Source of the DNA: Blastocatellia bacterium
GTDB lineage: Bacteria > Acidobacteriota > Blastocatellia > UBA7656
Assembly: GCA_035275065.1 (NCBI GenBank)
Contig: DATENM010000066.1
Location: forward strand, 43,095 to 107,094
Direction of reading: 5' to 3'
DNA length: 64,000 bases
Part shown: positions 26,777 to 36,304 of the stretch, piece by piece
How the letters are laid out: each line of letters opens with the position of its first letter
Position numbering within the stretch: the stretch's first letter is position 1
The notes under the pieces: generated by a model
What the model was told of the DNA's origin: nothing
The model's database searches: none
What the model saw: only the letters and a program-made list of their open reading frames with translations
Program-made: the position numbers and the translations under genes

Positions 26777-27217
26777 TTACGCGGCTTGACGGATGGAGAG
26801 GGGCGGCGGCGCACGCGGCGCGGCGCTGGCGCTGGCGGTCGCTTGCGTCCGTGCGCCACTCAGGGGCATCTGGCTAAACGACGCGGCGACAAATTCGATT
26901 CGATGGTCAGTAGAGCGGAGCGCCTGGCGTTTTAAAAAAGTGGAAGAGGCCGATGGCGCGGCGCAGCCTTCCGGGCAAGGGGCGGCGATTTCCGTGGCGG
27001 CGAGGCGCGGCCTGCCGTCAGCCGCCCGCCCTTCGACGAAGGCATGACGTGGCGTGCAGCAGCAATGGCCTTTCTCGACGCAACAGGCCATCGCGCAGAC
27101 ATCAACAGACGAGCTGCCGGCAAGCGCCACAGGCGCGGCCATTGCGCCGAACAGCAGGGCCAGCGTCGCCCAGAGCGCCCGCCAGCTTGCATATCGGTTT
27201 TGCCGCTTTGCCGTCAT
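26777..27217 (-). CDS. Small secreted Cys-rich protein
   Basis: 146 residues. The signal peptide is about 1-33 (cleavage near ALAG). The mature N-terminus carries a dense Cys cluster (VCAMACCVEKGHCCC), then a second pair (PCPEGC), and the C-terminus is Ala/Pro/Ser-rich. The Cys/His cluster suggests metal binding, but this is inference. It is the gene immediately upstream of the TonB receptor, same strand, 144-base gap, so metal or metallophore uptake is a reasonable guess. ATG 27217 has GAGG about 13 bases upstream. Confidence 0.65.
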   Translation of the reverse strand: MTAKRQNRYASWRALWATLALLFGAMAAPVALAGSSSVDVCAMACCVEKGHCCCTPRHAFVEGRAADGRPRLAATEIAAPCPEGCAAPSASSTFLKRQALRSTDHRIEFVAASFSQMPLSGARTQATASASAAPRAPPPLSIRQAA

Positions 27218-27355
27218 GGCTCGCTATGTTACCTCAAATCCAATCGCCTCGCCATGCAATGGAGCGCATCATTGCCGATTGGCGTTTCGCCGAAGTCGCG
27301 TTATGCTATGCGCGAATCGGCTTCGAATCATATCGTCAGCCGGGCGGATCGCCAG

Positions 27356-28291
27356 ATGTGGAGCAAGCGACAACTCATCAAGCTCGCGGCGCGGTTGCTG
27401 CTGCTGGTTACGACGGCTGGCGCAGTGATGGCGCAGGCCACAGGGCGCGCGCCGGCCTCCGGTGAAACGATGGACACGGTTTATCTCAATCACTTCTTCC
27501 TGACGCTCGACACCGAAAGTTATAAAGCGATTGAATCGTCGCCATTCCTGCGCGACGCCTTCGCGCCGTTCGAGCAGCGCACCACTGTGCGTAAGGACAT
27601 GACCTATACCGGTAGTTATTTTTATGGCGCCCATACCTACTTCGAATTTTTCGAAGCCGGGGGCAGCCTGGGCCGCAGCGTAGGAGCGAGCGGCGTCGCC
27701 TTTGGCGTCGAGGCAGCGGGCGCCAGCCTGCGCTTGAAGCCGCGCCTCGAAAAGACGCTTGCCCTGCCGGTCGCCATAATCCCCGTCACCAGGCGCACGG
27801 GCGACCGCGACGTAGACTGGTTCTACATGACGAACGCCGGGCAAGCCTCGCCGCTGCTGCAAACCTGGGTGATGGAATACCGCGAACATTTTCTCGATGA
27901 CTGGTACGGCGACCTTAAGCCGACGACGCGCGGCATCACCCGCGCCGAGGTTCTTGAACGCTACGCCGCCAAGATCGGCGAAGACGATCACCGCCGACAG
28001 AAGCTCCTCGAAGATGTGAAAGAGATCACGCTCGCTCTGCCCGAAGCCGAACGCCGCCACCTGATTAAGATGTGCGCGGCGTTCGGCTACCGCGTAGTCG
28101 CCGGCGAGATGCGATGCGAGGGGCCGGGCATCGCCTTCATCTTTGTCGAGCCGAAAGCCGAGACGCGCGGCATCATTGCCGTAAAGTTCTCGCTGCGTCA
28201 CGCGAAGACCGGAGAGCAACGCTACCGCTTCGACAAGACCGCCTTGCAATTCAACGCCGACCGCACCGCCATCTGGACGTTTAGCGATTAA
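27356..28291 (+). CDS. Secreted protein, DUF5829-like
   Basis: 311 residues. The signal peptide is about 1-26 (LLLLVTTAGAVMAQ). The mature domain opens TVYLNHFFLTLDTESYKAI and contains FLRDAFAPFEQRTTV and YTGSYFYGAHTYFEFFEAG. That matches my memory of the DUF5829 family, in which an aromatic-rich fold resembles glyoxalase-type domains; no function is established. The start ATG 27356 is the first that places the signal peptide at the N-terminus; upstream in-frame codons overlap the divergent Cys-rich gene. Confidence 0.7.
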   Translation: MWSKRQLIKLAARLLLLVTTAGAVMAQATGRAPASGETMDTVYLNHFFLTLDTESYKAIESSPFLRDAFAPFEQRTTVRKDMTYTGSYFYGAHTYFEFFEAGGSLGRSVGASGVAFGVEAAGASLRLKPRLEKTLALPVAIIPVTRRTGDRDVDWFYMTNAGQASPLLQTWVMEYREHFLDDWYGDLKPTTRGITRAEVLERYAAKIGEDDHRRQKLLEDVKEITLALPEAERRHLIKMCAAFGYRVVAGEMRCEGPGIAFIFVEPKAETRGIIAVKFSLRHAKTGEQRYRFDKTALQFNADRTAIWTFSD

Positions 28292-28324
28292 TCACACCCT
28301 TCAGGAGCAAACGCATCTCGCTTA

Positions 28325-29677
28325 TCACGGGCGCGAGCGCTGTAGTTTTTTCCACAACTTGGCCGCCGCCTGTTGCGCCCGTTCGTACAGCGCCGCTTCC
28401 GGGTAAGCCGCCCGGCGGTCGCGAATGATGAAACGTCCCGCGACCATGACGCTCTCGATCATCGCTGAGCTCATGCCAAACATGAAATGCCCGGCGAGGT
28501 TTTCAGCCGTGAGCGGCGTCGGCCTGCGATAGTCCATCACCACAAGATCGGCCGCAGCATTTTCGTCGAGCGTTCCCATCTCGACGCCGAAAGTTTGCGA
28601 GGCCAGCCGCTGATTGTTCGCCAGCACCGACAGCCAGTCGCCCGCGCCACGCGGCAGCCGCGCGTCGCTGCCTTTGAAGAAAGCGAAGCGCGCTTCGTCG
28701 AACATATCCGCGCCGATGCCATCCGTGCCCATCACGACGCGCTCGCCGAACTCAGCGACCGGCGCATAGCCGACCTGGTTATTCATGTTCGAGCGCGGAT
28801 TGTGGGCAAACCATGCGCCGGCATGGCGGGCGATGCGGATGTCGCGTTTGCTCAGGTGTACGCCGTGCGCCAGAATCGTTTGATCGTTCAAGGCGTCGAA
28901 ACGGGCCAGCCGTTCGACCACACCCAGGCCATAGTTTGCCCGCGCGTGTACCACGTCATAGCCATCTTCTGCGACGTGGATGTGCAATCCCGCGCCGGTT
29001 TCTCGGATCATCTCGGCGCAGGCGGCCAACGCTTCATCAGACAGCGTGAAGGAAGCGTGCGCGCCAACCAGGGCGCGAAACTGACGGTCGGAACGGGTCG
29101 CCGTCGATGCTTGCCCCGGCGCGTTCGTCCAGCGCGCGAAGTCGCGTGTTTCGTTGATGCCAGCCATGCGCTTGCGGGCGCCGCCGCGGTCGGTGATCTC
29201 GTAACAGAGTGCGCCGCGCAGACCGATGGCGGCCATGGCTTCCTGCACGATGCTGAGCGAGCCTTTGATGTGCGAAGGCGAGGCGTGATGATCGAACAGG
29301 CAGGTCGTGCCGGCGCGCGCCGCATCCATTGCGCCGGCGACGGCGCTCCAATAGATCGTCTCTTCATCGAGCGCGCGATCCAGCCGCCACCAGACCAGCT
29401 CAAGAATCTCGCGAAAGTTCGCAGGCACACGCGGCGGCGCGGGCATGCCACGCGCCAGCGCCGAATACAGATGGGTGTGGGCGCAGACCATGCCGGGAAG
29501 CAGGAGCTTGCCGCTCAGGTCAATCACTTCATCATCGGCGCTGGCGCGCAAGCGTGTGCCGCGTTTGACGATGCGACCATCCCGTATGCGCAGGTCGGCG
29601 CGCTCGACCGCGGCTGGCGCCAGCCTCAACAGGGTTGCGGATTTCAGCAGGTAACTTTTGGGCGGATGTGGGCTCAT
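28325..29677 (-). CDS. ssnA: SsnA-type amidohydrolase (selenium-metabolism-associated aminohydrolase)
   Basis: 450 residues, amidohydrolase (TIM-barrel) superfamily. Segments recognisable as SsnA: HTHLYSALARGM, LVWWRLDRALDEETIYWSA, FDHHASPSHIKGSLS, GLHIHVAEDGYDV, HNPRSNMNNQVGY and GTDGIGADMFDEARFAFFK. These carry the metal-binding His residues and Asp of the family. SsnA occurs with selenium-dependent molybdenum hydroxylases (E. coli ssnA-xdhD region); its reaction is not established but is probably a deamination. ATG 29677 (MSPHPPKS) gives the usual N-terminus; a TTG nine codons upstream overlaps the thrC stop. It follows thrC by 13 bases. Confidence 0.88.
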   Translation of the reverse strand: MSPHPPKSYLLKSATLLRLAPAAVERADLRIRDGRIVKRGTRLRASADDEVIDLSGKLLLPGMVCAHTHLYSALARGMPAPPRVPANFREILELVWWRLDRALDEETIYWSAVAGAMDAARAGTTCLFDHHASPSHIKGSLSIVQEAMAAIGLRGALCYEITDRGGARKRMAGINETRDFARWTNAPGQASTATRSDRQFRALVGAHASFTLSDEALAACAEMIRETGAGLHIHVAEDGYDVVHARANYGLGVVERLARFDALNDQTILAHGVHLSKRDIRIARHAGAWFAHNPRSNMNNQVGYAPVAEFGERVVMGTDGIGADMFDEARFAFFKGSDARLPRGAGDWLSVLANNQRLASQTFGVEMGTLDENAAADLVVMDYRRPTPLTAENLAGHFMFGMSSAMIESVMVAGRFIIRDRRAAYPEAALYERAQQAAAKLWKKLQRSRP

Positions 29678-29690
29678 AGGAATGATCGTT

Positions 29691-30920
29691 TCAGCCGCGC
29701 GCAAACAACTCGATGAACTCGTCTAAATCGGGACGCACGCGCAGCGGCTCGCTCACGGCGCGGCGCGCTGACTCGATGTCTTTCAAGCCGTTGCCGGTAA
29801 TCACCAGCAGCACGCGCTCGTCGGCGGCCACTGTGCCGGCGTCACAGAGCTTCACCAATCCCGCGAAACTGGCTGTAGCAGCCGGTTCTGCGAACACGCC
29901 GGTGGCGCGCGCAAGCCTGGCCATGGCGGCAAGCATCTCGTCGTCTGTGACTTTGACCCCGCAGCCGCCCGACTCGCGAATCGCCCGCACAGCGGCGCGC
30001 CCGTCGCGCGGCTGACCGACGTTGATGCTGTCGGCAATCGTGTGCGCCGCGCCGTTGCGCACCACGCCATCCGAATTCGCGGCGTCAACGATGGCCGGCG
30101 CGGCCGCCGCCTGCACGCCGATCAGTTGCGGCAATCGGTCAATGAAGCCGAGGCGGTGAAAATCATTGAAGCCTTTCCACAGTCCGCTAATGATGTTGCC
30201 ATCGCCGACGCTGACCAGAATTTTGTCGGGCACCTGCCAGTCGAGCTGCTCGCAGATTTCCAGCGCCGCCGTCTTCTTGCCTTCGCGCGTGTAGGGGTTG
30301 AAGCCTGTGCTGCGTTGATACCAGTTGAAGCGAGCGGCGGCGGCAAGGCAGAGGTCGTACGCTTGGTCATAGGTGCCTTCGACCAGCACCACTCTGGCGC
30401 CGTAGATGACCAGTTGCGCGACCTTGGCCGCGGGCGCGGAGGCCGGCACGAAGATGACCGAGCGCATCCCCGTGCTGGCGCACATTCCTGCGAGCGCGCT
30501 GCCGGCGTTGCCCGACGAGGCGGTGGTAATGATAGAGGCTTGCGCTTCGACGGCTTTGACGACGGCGAGCGCGCTTGGCCGATCTTTGAATGAAGCGGTC
30601 GGGTTGCGCCCGTCGTCTTTGATGAAGAGCTGTTTGATCGATAGCTCGGCGGCGAGCGGCGGGCAATCGTAGAGCGGCGTCCAGCCGACGGCGAGCGGCG
30701 GCACAGGTGACGAATCAGCTACTGGCAAGAGCGGGCGGTAGCGCCACATCGAGAAGTCGTGATTTGCCGCCAGCCGCGCTTTCGTCAGTCGCGCGCCGAC
30801 CGCGTCATAATCATAAAGCACGTCGAGATTGCCGCCGCACGCGGCGCAGACGTATTCAACTTCATCCCGGCGAAACTGCCGCCCACATTCAAAGCATCTG
30901 AAGCCAATTAGGTTGCTCAT
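29691..30920 (-). CDS. thrC: Threonine synthase
   Basis: 409 residues, PLP fold type II. It converts O-phosphohomoserine to threonine in the cytoplasm. An N-terminal zinc-ribbon-like segment (CFEC and CAAC, residues 9-28) precedes the catalytic domain. The PLP lysine is in NPTASFKDRP (Lys112), the phosphate loop reads SSGNAGSALAG and the substrate region GFNPYTREGKKT. ATG 30920 fits the zinc-ribbon start; earlier in-frame codons encode the heptamer repeat. The upstream gene is cysK-like and the downstream gene ssnA. Thr/Cys enzymes share this fold, but the zinc ribbon and the GFNPYTREGKKT pattern favour ThrC. Confidence 0.88.
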   Translation of the reverse strand: MSNLIGFRCFECGRQFRRDEVEYVCAACGGNLDVLYDYDAVGARLTKARLAANHDFSMWRYRPLLPVADSSPVPPLAVGWTPLYDCPPLAAELSIKQLFIKDDGRNPTASFKDRPSALAVVKAVEAQASIITTASSGNAGSALAGMCASTGMRSVIFVPASAPAAKVAQLVIYGARVVLVEGTYDQAYDLCLAAAARFNWYQRSTGFNPYTREGKKTAALEICEQLDWQVPDKILVSVGDGNIISGLWKGFNDFHRLGFIDRLPQLIGVQAAAAPAIVDAANSDGVVRNGAAHTIADSINVGQPRDGRAAVRAIRESGGCGVKVTDDEMLAAMARLARATGVFAEPAATASFAGLVKLCDAGTVAADERVLLVITGNGLKDIESARRAVSEPLRVRPDLDEFIELFARG

Positions 30921-30936
30921 GCTGGTCTGAGACTCA

Positions 30937-31078
30937 AGGAGGCAGGAGGCAGGAAGCAGGAGGCAGGAAGCAGTAACGGAAAGAATGAGCCTTTGTCTTT
31001 GAGATTGCAACATTAGGCTTGAAGGATGCTAAATCGTTCGTCACCTCCTGCCTCCTGCTTCCTGCCTCCTGCCTCCTA
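30937..31078. repeat. Inverted pair of heptanucleotide arrays (AGGAGGC/AGGAAGC)
   Basis: Five 7-base units, AGGAGGC or AGGAAGC, run from 30937 to 30971. The complementary array (CCTCCTG, CTTCCTG) runs from 31044 to 31078. The cysK-like gene's TAG stop (31078-31076) is formed by the last unit. The spacer between the arms is 72 bases. Confidence 0.85.
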
Positions 31079-32119
31079 CTCAATGATTTCCCACGTGCTT
31101 TGATATTTGTCCAACTGCTCGCGTGTGTAGTCGTCCACCGGGTGCTCGCGCACGGGCGACTCGACATGCTTGGGCGAGCCGCATAGCTCGGTCGAGAAGT
31201 AACGCTGGCCCGTGTCACAGATCATGGTGACGATGCGCCGCATCTTCGGGTGCCGCTTGGCCACCTTGATCGCCGCGACGACATTCGCGCCCGACGAGAT
31301 GCCGCAGAAGATGCCTTCTTCTCGCGCCAGCCGCCGCGCCATAGTGATCGCTTCTTCGGAAGTGATCGTGACGACGCCGCTCAGCAGGCTGAGATCGAGG
31401 TCGCGCGGCACAAAGCCGTCGCCGATGCCTTCGATCTTGTGCTCGCCCCACTCGCGGCGGGAGAGCAGCGGGCATTCGGCAGGCTCGCCGGCATAGAGCT
31501 TCACACCTTTCTTCCGCTCGCGCAGGTAGCGGCCAATGCCTGTGAGCTGGCCGCCGGTGCCTTGCGTGGCGACATAGGCGTTAATCTTGCCGCGCGTCTG
31601 TTCCCAGATTTCCGGGCCGGTCGTCTTGTAATGCGCCTTGATGTTATTGGGGTTGTCGAACTGCGACGGCATCCAGTATTTCGCGGGGTCTTGCTGGCGT
31701 ATCTCTTCAAGCCGTTGCAAGGCGAGATCAACGTCAGACTCGCCGCCCGGCGTATAGACCATTTCGGTGCCGTAAGCTACGGCCATCTTCTTGCGCTCCT
31801 CGCTCATGCCCTCGGGCATGACGATGACGCACGGGTAGCCTTTAACCGCGGCGACAAACGAGCAGGCGATGCCGGCGTTGCCGGTCGAGCATTCCAGTAT
31901 CGTCATGCCTTTTTTCAGGTCGCCGCGGCGCTCGGCCTTTTCGATCATGTTCAGGTAGATGCGATCCTTGAGCGATCCCGAAGGGCTGAAGTATTCGAGC
32001 TTGACGCAGATTTCCGGCTCAACCTCGGCGGTGACGCGGTTCAGGCGCACCATCGGCGTGTAGCCGATGCGGTCGAGAATTGATTTGGCGGTTTTGCGAT
32101 TGCGGTCCCATTTGAGCAT
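31076..32119 (-). CDS. Cysteine synthase / cystathionine beta-synthase family enzyme
   Basis: 347 residues, PLP fold type II. It forms cysteine (from O-acetylserine or O-phosphoserine plus sulfide) or cystathionine. The PLP lysine is Lys51 in SPSGSLKDR. The substrate loop is ECSTGNAGIA and the phosphate loop ATQGTGGQLTG. The C-terminal extension (SPVREHPVDDYTREQL) has no CBS pair or other regulatory domain. ATG 32119 gives the normal N-terminus. It is first of a likely cysK-thrC-ssnA transcript, interrupted by the heptamer array that also forms its stop codon. CysK versus CysM/CBS type cannot be decided from motifs alone. Confidence 0.88.
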   Translation of the reverse strand: MLKWDRNRKTAKSILDRIGYTPMVRLNRVTAEVEPEICVKLEYFSPSGSLKDRIYLNMIEKAERRGDLKKGMTILECSTGNAGIACSFVAAVKGYPCVIVMPEGMSEERKKMAVAYGTEMVYTPGGESDVDLALQRLEEIRQQDPAKYWMPSQFDNPNNIKAHYKTTGPEIWEQTRGKINAYVATQGTGGQLTGIGRYLRERKKGVKLYAGEPAECPLLSRREWGEHKIEGIGDGFVPRDLDLSLLSGVVTITSEEAITMARRLAREEGIFCGISSGANVVAAIKVAKRHPKMRRIVTMICDTGQRYFSTELCGSPKHVESPVREHPVDDYTREQLDKYQSTWEIIE

Positions 32120-32256
32120 AAGCCGTCCGCTTGCGGGTTCCTTTCTCTGTCGGTCGCGCTGCTTGCTTCAGGAGCTGCTTTCGGCGCTACTCTAGCAGAC
32201 GGAGGCGCGGACTGCCTAGGCGGATTATTTGACGGATCAGGTGATTGGGGCGCGGC

Positions 32257-34461
32257 TCACGGGCCGGCCTGCTTGACGGCGAAGCTCTGCGAGCCGACGG
32301 TGATGATGCCTTTTCGTCCCCCCGCGCCGGTGTTGGCGGCGACCGTATAGGTGACCTGGCCATTGCCGATGCCGCAACAGACTGAGGTGATAGTGATCCA
32401 GCTCACATTGCTCTCAGCCTGCCAGCTGCAATGCGCCTGCGTAGAGACATTGATGCCGCCGCCGCCGCCCTGCGCCGCGACCGTCGTGTAAGACGGGGCA
32501 ATCGCGTAGGCGCAATCGGCCTCTATATTGCCCGCCTGTTCAATCGTAAAGGTTCTGCCGGCGACGCTGATCGTTCCTGCGCGCGGGCTGCCGGCAAAGT
32601 TGTCTCTGACGATGTAGGTGACTTCGCCGTCGCCGTTGCCGCTCGCCGTCTTGAGCATGATCCAGGGGTCGGTCGTTTGCGCCGTCCAGTGAATCCCCGG
32701 CGTCGCGCTGACCTGGATGCGCCCTTCGTCGCCTGACTCCTCAAAGGCCGCGCCGACCGGGGCGATCACCGGCAGCAGGCCGTAAACATGAAGCTGGCCC
32801 GAAAAGGTCGGCACGTAGACTTTGCCGTTGGCGATGGTCGGCGGGTTGAACTTGGCAAAGCTGCCGATGTCGTCGCGCGCCGCGTTCTGCTTGCTGTTCC
32901 ACAACTCTCTTGAAAGGTCTGTGGCGTCGAAAGCCCGCAGGATGCCCGGCACCGTCTGTCCGTTGGCATCGCCGCTATAAGCGCACAGCGCCCAGACGAT
33001 GCCGCTGCCCGCCTGGATGCCGTTGGCCGTTAAAGACAGCGGCGCCGAGTTCGAGTAACCGAAGACGCCCGCAAACGTGCTTTGCGATGCCGGCGTTGTC
33101 TCGAACAGGCCGTCGATCAGGCGGTAGGCTTTCAAGTGATCGCCCGCGCCCCATAAATAAATCTGCGGCCCGTCGCCGCCGTTCCAGTAGATCGGCGCGC
33201 CCATGAAAAGCGAGCTCGTCGCCGAGAACTCCTGCATATTCGCATTGTGATCCGCGGAGTAGTGGCCGAGGTTGTTGCGGTCGAACAGCCGCAGCACATG
33301 ATCTTTGCCGACGATCAACAGCAGGTTGGTTCCCGGCAACACCAGCGGCCCGCCGGCCCCCAGATCAATGTCGTAAAGGTTCTTCGGCGCGACCGCCTTG
33401 CCGACCCTTGCTGGCTTCTGCCACTTGAGCTGATCAACGTTGTAAGGGACGAACCAGTCGGCGACGGTCAGCCCTCCCATGCCGTTCAGCTTGATGACGG
33501 CGTTGCCGTAACTGCGGCCCCCCTGATCTACGTCGAACGAGCCGTTGCCCGTTACCAGATAGATATTGCCTGTGGGGTCGGCGGCCAGCCCTTGCCCGCC
33601 CTGCCAGATGGCGGCTTCGGCGCCGTCGGGCGTCGTGTTGAAGACCGCTACCTGCTGCAAGGTCGTCGCGTCGTAGCCGAGCACCCAGCCGTGATAGGGG
33701 TCGGCGTCGCCGTGCGAGCCAAAGGCGATGTAAACCACATTGTTGAGCAGCAGCAGACCGGGGCGGTTCAACTGGTGCAGGTGATCCAGGGCGACCATGC
33801 CGTTTTTGCTGCCGCTGCCGGTGCCAGGGACACTGGCGTTGATCTCAATCGGGCCGCCGAATTTCTCGCCGCCGGTCGCCAGATCAAGCGCGTGCAACTG
33901 GTGGTGATAAGTGGCGGTTGCGACCTCCTTGGTCTTAGCCACGACGTAGATCGTGTTGCTCGCCGCATCGATCACTGGCGTCGCGGTGATGCCGATTTCA
34001 GGGGTGAGGTCGTGATAGCCCGGAAAGATGTCGTCGCTCGGCATCGGCACGCCGAGGTTGATCTGCCAGTAAGGCGAGGCGGCGTCCGAATCGTCCGCGT
34101 CAAAGGCATAAACGTTGTTGCTCTCGGTGGCGACGTAGACGATGTTGCGCGCGCCGACGCCCGGCAGGTTGACGTTTGTGGCGACGAGCGGCTGCGCATA
34201 AATGTAGCCGCTGACCGTGCGCGTAAAGAGCTTGCCGAACTGATTGACCTCGACATTGGCCGTCGTCAGCGTCGTCTCCAGCAGGTTAGCGCCGGTGCGC
34301 TGGCGGTCGTTGTGATGAGTCAGGACGCTCACAGGCGTCGCGGCGGCCGAGCGCGGCAGGGGCCCGCGTGGGTTGGCGGCGCGGCCCAGGTCGAACAGGC
34401 CGCCGGCGAGGGTGACAATCAGCGTGAGACAGACGACCGCAAGCGATCTGGCTCGATTCAT
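32257..34461 (-). CDS. Secreted PQQ-like beta-propeller protein with two C-terminal BACON domains
   Basis: 734 residues. The signal peptide is about 1-28. An eight-bladed-type propeller region (about 45-570) carries repeated strands such as NIVYVATESNNVYAFDADD, YHHQLHALDLATGG and TGNIYLVTGNGSF. Two BACON-like Ig domains (about 575-650 and 655-734) follow, with W-I-T-I and GTISVAGRTFTIEQAG / GIITVGSQSFAVKQAG repeats. BACON domains bind carbohydrate or mucin-like ligands in some gut proteins; here they probably mediate surface contacts. No PQQ-binding catalytic residues are evident, so enzymatic activity is unlikely. ATG 34461 is divergent from the aminopeptidase gene. Confidence 0.85.
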   Translation of the reverse strand: MNRARSLAVVCLTLIVTLAGGLFDLGRAANPRGPLPRSAAATPVSVLTHHNDRQRTGANLLETTLTTANVEVNQFGKLFTRTVSGYIYAQPLVATNVNLPGVGARNIVYVATESNNVYAFDADDSDAASPYWQINLGVPMPSDDIFPGYHDLTPEIGITATPVIDAASNTIYVVAKTKEVATATYHHQLHALDLATGGEKFGGPIEINASVPGTGSGSKNGMVALDHLHQLNRPGLLLLNNVVYIAFGSHGDADPYHGWVLGYDATTLQQVAVFNTTPDGAEAAIWQGGQGLAADPTGNIYLVTGNGSFDVDQGGRSYGNAVIKLNGMGGLTVADWFVPYNVDQLKWQKPARVGKAVAPKNLYDIDLGAGGPLVLPGTNLLLIVGKDHVLRLFDRNNLGHYSADHNANMQEFSATSSLFMGAPIYWNGGDGPQIYLWGAGDHLKAYRLIDGLFETTPASQSTFAGVFGYSNSAPLSLTANGIQAGSGIVWALCAYSGDANGQTVPGILRAFDATDLSRELWNSKQNAARDDIGSFAKFNPPTIANGKVYVPTFSGQLHVYGLLPVIAPVGAAFEESGDEGRIQVSATPGIHWTAQTTDPWIMLKTASGNGDGEVTYIVRDNFAGSPRAGTISVAGRTFTIEQAGNIEADCAYAIAPSYTTVAAQGGGGGINVSTQAHCSWQAESNVSWITITSVCCGIGNGQVTYTVAANTGAGGRKGIITVGSQSFAVKQAGP

Positions 34462-34705
34462 TCCTTGTAACCTCTGCGGAGCGTTTTGTTGTGTCTACGG
34501 TTTAGACGCCGGGCACACGAGAAAGTCGGGACAAATTCTGGACACGGGGGCGAACGGTTCGGCGAGCCAAGTATCGCAAACGACGGGCCGGCAGCGCAAC
34601 ATTCCGTCGCCGGCGCGCCGCCGGAGTTTGCCGGGTGGTTGCGCGCGGCGACCGCGGCGGCTTATGATGCGCAGACGCTTTGACGGTTCGGAGGATCACC
34701 TGGCA

Positions 34706-36292
34706 ATGAAACGCTTCCTCGGTTTGGCCATGGCGCTGGTTTGGCTGACGCTCGTGCCGGCGCCGGCGCGCGACACCTACACGCGCGTTCCGGCCATTGA
34801 CGCCCTGGATTACCGCATACGGCTTGAGCTGCAAGAGGCCGGTGCTCAGATTCGCGGCGACACCGAAATTCTCTTCGCCATCAACGAAGAAAACCTGAAA
34901 AGCATCACGCTCGATTTTGCAGACCTCGCGGTTGATGCGGTGAGCGTCGGCGACCGCGCCGCGACGTTTACGCAAGCGGGCGACCGGCTCACGGTACAGC
35001 TCGCGGATGCGTATCATCGGGGTGAGCAGTGCCGCGTCCGCCTGCGCTATCACGGCTCGCCGAAAGACGGCCTGTTTATCAAGGCCAACAAATTCGGCGA
35101 CCGCGCGGCGTTTGCCGACAACTGGCCGAACCGCGCCCACCACTGGTTCCCCGCCATAGATCATCCTTACGACAAAGCGACGGTCGAATTCTTCGTCACC
35201 GCGCCGGCGCGCTACGACGTGATTGCCAACGGCGCGCTCATCGAAACGACGAACAATCAGGATGGCACGCGGCTGACGCACTGGCGCGAAGCCACGCCCA
35301 TTCCGACTTACTGCATGGTGATTGGCGCGACCGAGTTCGCTGTCATCAACGCCGGCACGTGGAACGGCACGCGGCTGACTTATTACCTCTACCCGAAAGA
35401 CCGCGTGGGCGGCTTGAAAGACTTTGGCCGCGCCTTGCGGATGCTGGCGTTTTACGAAAACCTGATCGGCCCTTACCCGTTCGAGAAGCTGGCGCTGGTC
35501 GAATCTTCGACGCGCTTTGGCGGCATGGAGAATTCGAGTGCCATCTTCTTTGACGAAAAAGCCTTCAACGGCAGCGGCAAGCTGGAAAAGACGGTGGCCC
35601 ACGAAATCGCTCACCAGTGGTTTGGCGATTCGGTGACCGAAAGCGATTGGCACCACCTGTGGCTGAGTGAAGGCTTTGCGACCTACTTTGAAAAGCTGTT
35701 CTTCGAGCATGCCGAGGGGCGCGAGCGATTCGTCCGCGAGATGCTCGACGACAAAGCGGCTTACCTGCAAGCCTACGGCAGCAACCCGCGCCCGATTTAT
35801 GATCCGAGCCTCACCGACCTGTTCGCGCTGTTGAATGCGAATAACTATCAGAAGGGCGGCTGGGTCTTGCATATGCTGCGGCACCTGATGGGCGATCAGA
35901 AATTCTTCGCGGGGATACGCGACTACTACCGCGCTTATCGAGACCGCAATGCGCTGACCGCAGACTTTCAGAGCGCCATGGAGCGCGCCGCCGGCCGCGA
36001 GCTCGACTGGTTTTTCAAGCAATGGATCTACGGCGCGGGCTATCCGGTCTATGATGCGGCGTGGCACTGGGACAATGGCGAGTTGCGGCTGCGCATCACG
36101 CAGAAGCAGGCGGCGCTTTTTCAGATGCCTGTGGAAATCGAATTCGCCGCAGACAACAAAGCGCGGCGCGAGACCGTCGAAGTCAAGGAGCGCGAGCAGA
36201 CCTTCACGTTCAAGCTTGACCGCAAGCCGCCGCGCGTCGTGATCGATCCCGACGAATGGCTGCTCAAGGTTGCGACATTGAAAGAAGAATAG
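34706..36292 (+). CDS. Secreted M1-family metalloaminopeptidase
   Basis: 528 residues. The signal peptide is about 1-21. The N-terminal beta-saddle domain (about 28-210) precedes a thermolysin-like domain with the exopeptidase motif FGGMENSS, zinc motif HEIAHQWFG (299-307) and third ligand in LSEGFATYFE. It removes N-terminal amino acids from peptides, probably in the periplasm. At 528 residues it is shorter than full M1 enzymes (about 850), lacking the C-terminal helical domain, as in minimal bacterial forms. ATG 34706 has GGAGG about 11 bases upstream. The DUF3828-like gene follows within 12 bases. Confidence 0.92.
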   Translation: MKRFLGLAMALVWLTLVPAPARDTYTRVPAIDALDYRIRLELQEAGAQIRGDTEILFAINEENLKSITLDFADLAVDAVSVGDRAATFTQAGDRLTVQLADAYHRGEQCRVRLRYHGSPKDGLFIKANKFGDRAAFADNWPNRAHHWFPAIDHPYDKATVEFFVTAPARYDVIANGALIETTNNQDGTRLTHWREATPIPTYCMVIGATEFAVINAGTWNGTRLTYYLYPKDRVGGLKDFGRALRMLAFYENLIGPYPFEKLALVESSTRFGGMENSSAIFFDEKAFNGSGKLEKTVAHEIAHQWFGDSVTESDWHHLWLSEGFATYFEKLFFEHAEGRERFVREMLDDKAAYLQAYGSNPRPIYDPSLTDLFALLNANNYQKGGWVLHMLRHLMGDQKFFAGIRDYYRAYRDRNALTADFQSAMERAAGRELDWFFKQWIYGAGYPVYDAAWHWDNGELRLRITQKQAALFQMPVEIEFAADNKARRETVEVKEREQTFTFKLDRKPPRVVIDPDEWLLKVATLKEE

Positions 36293-36304
36293 GAGAGCAG
36301 GGAA

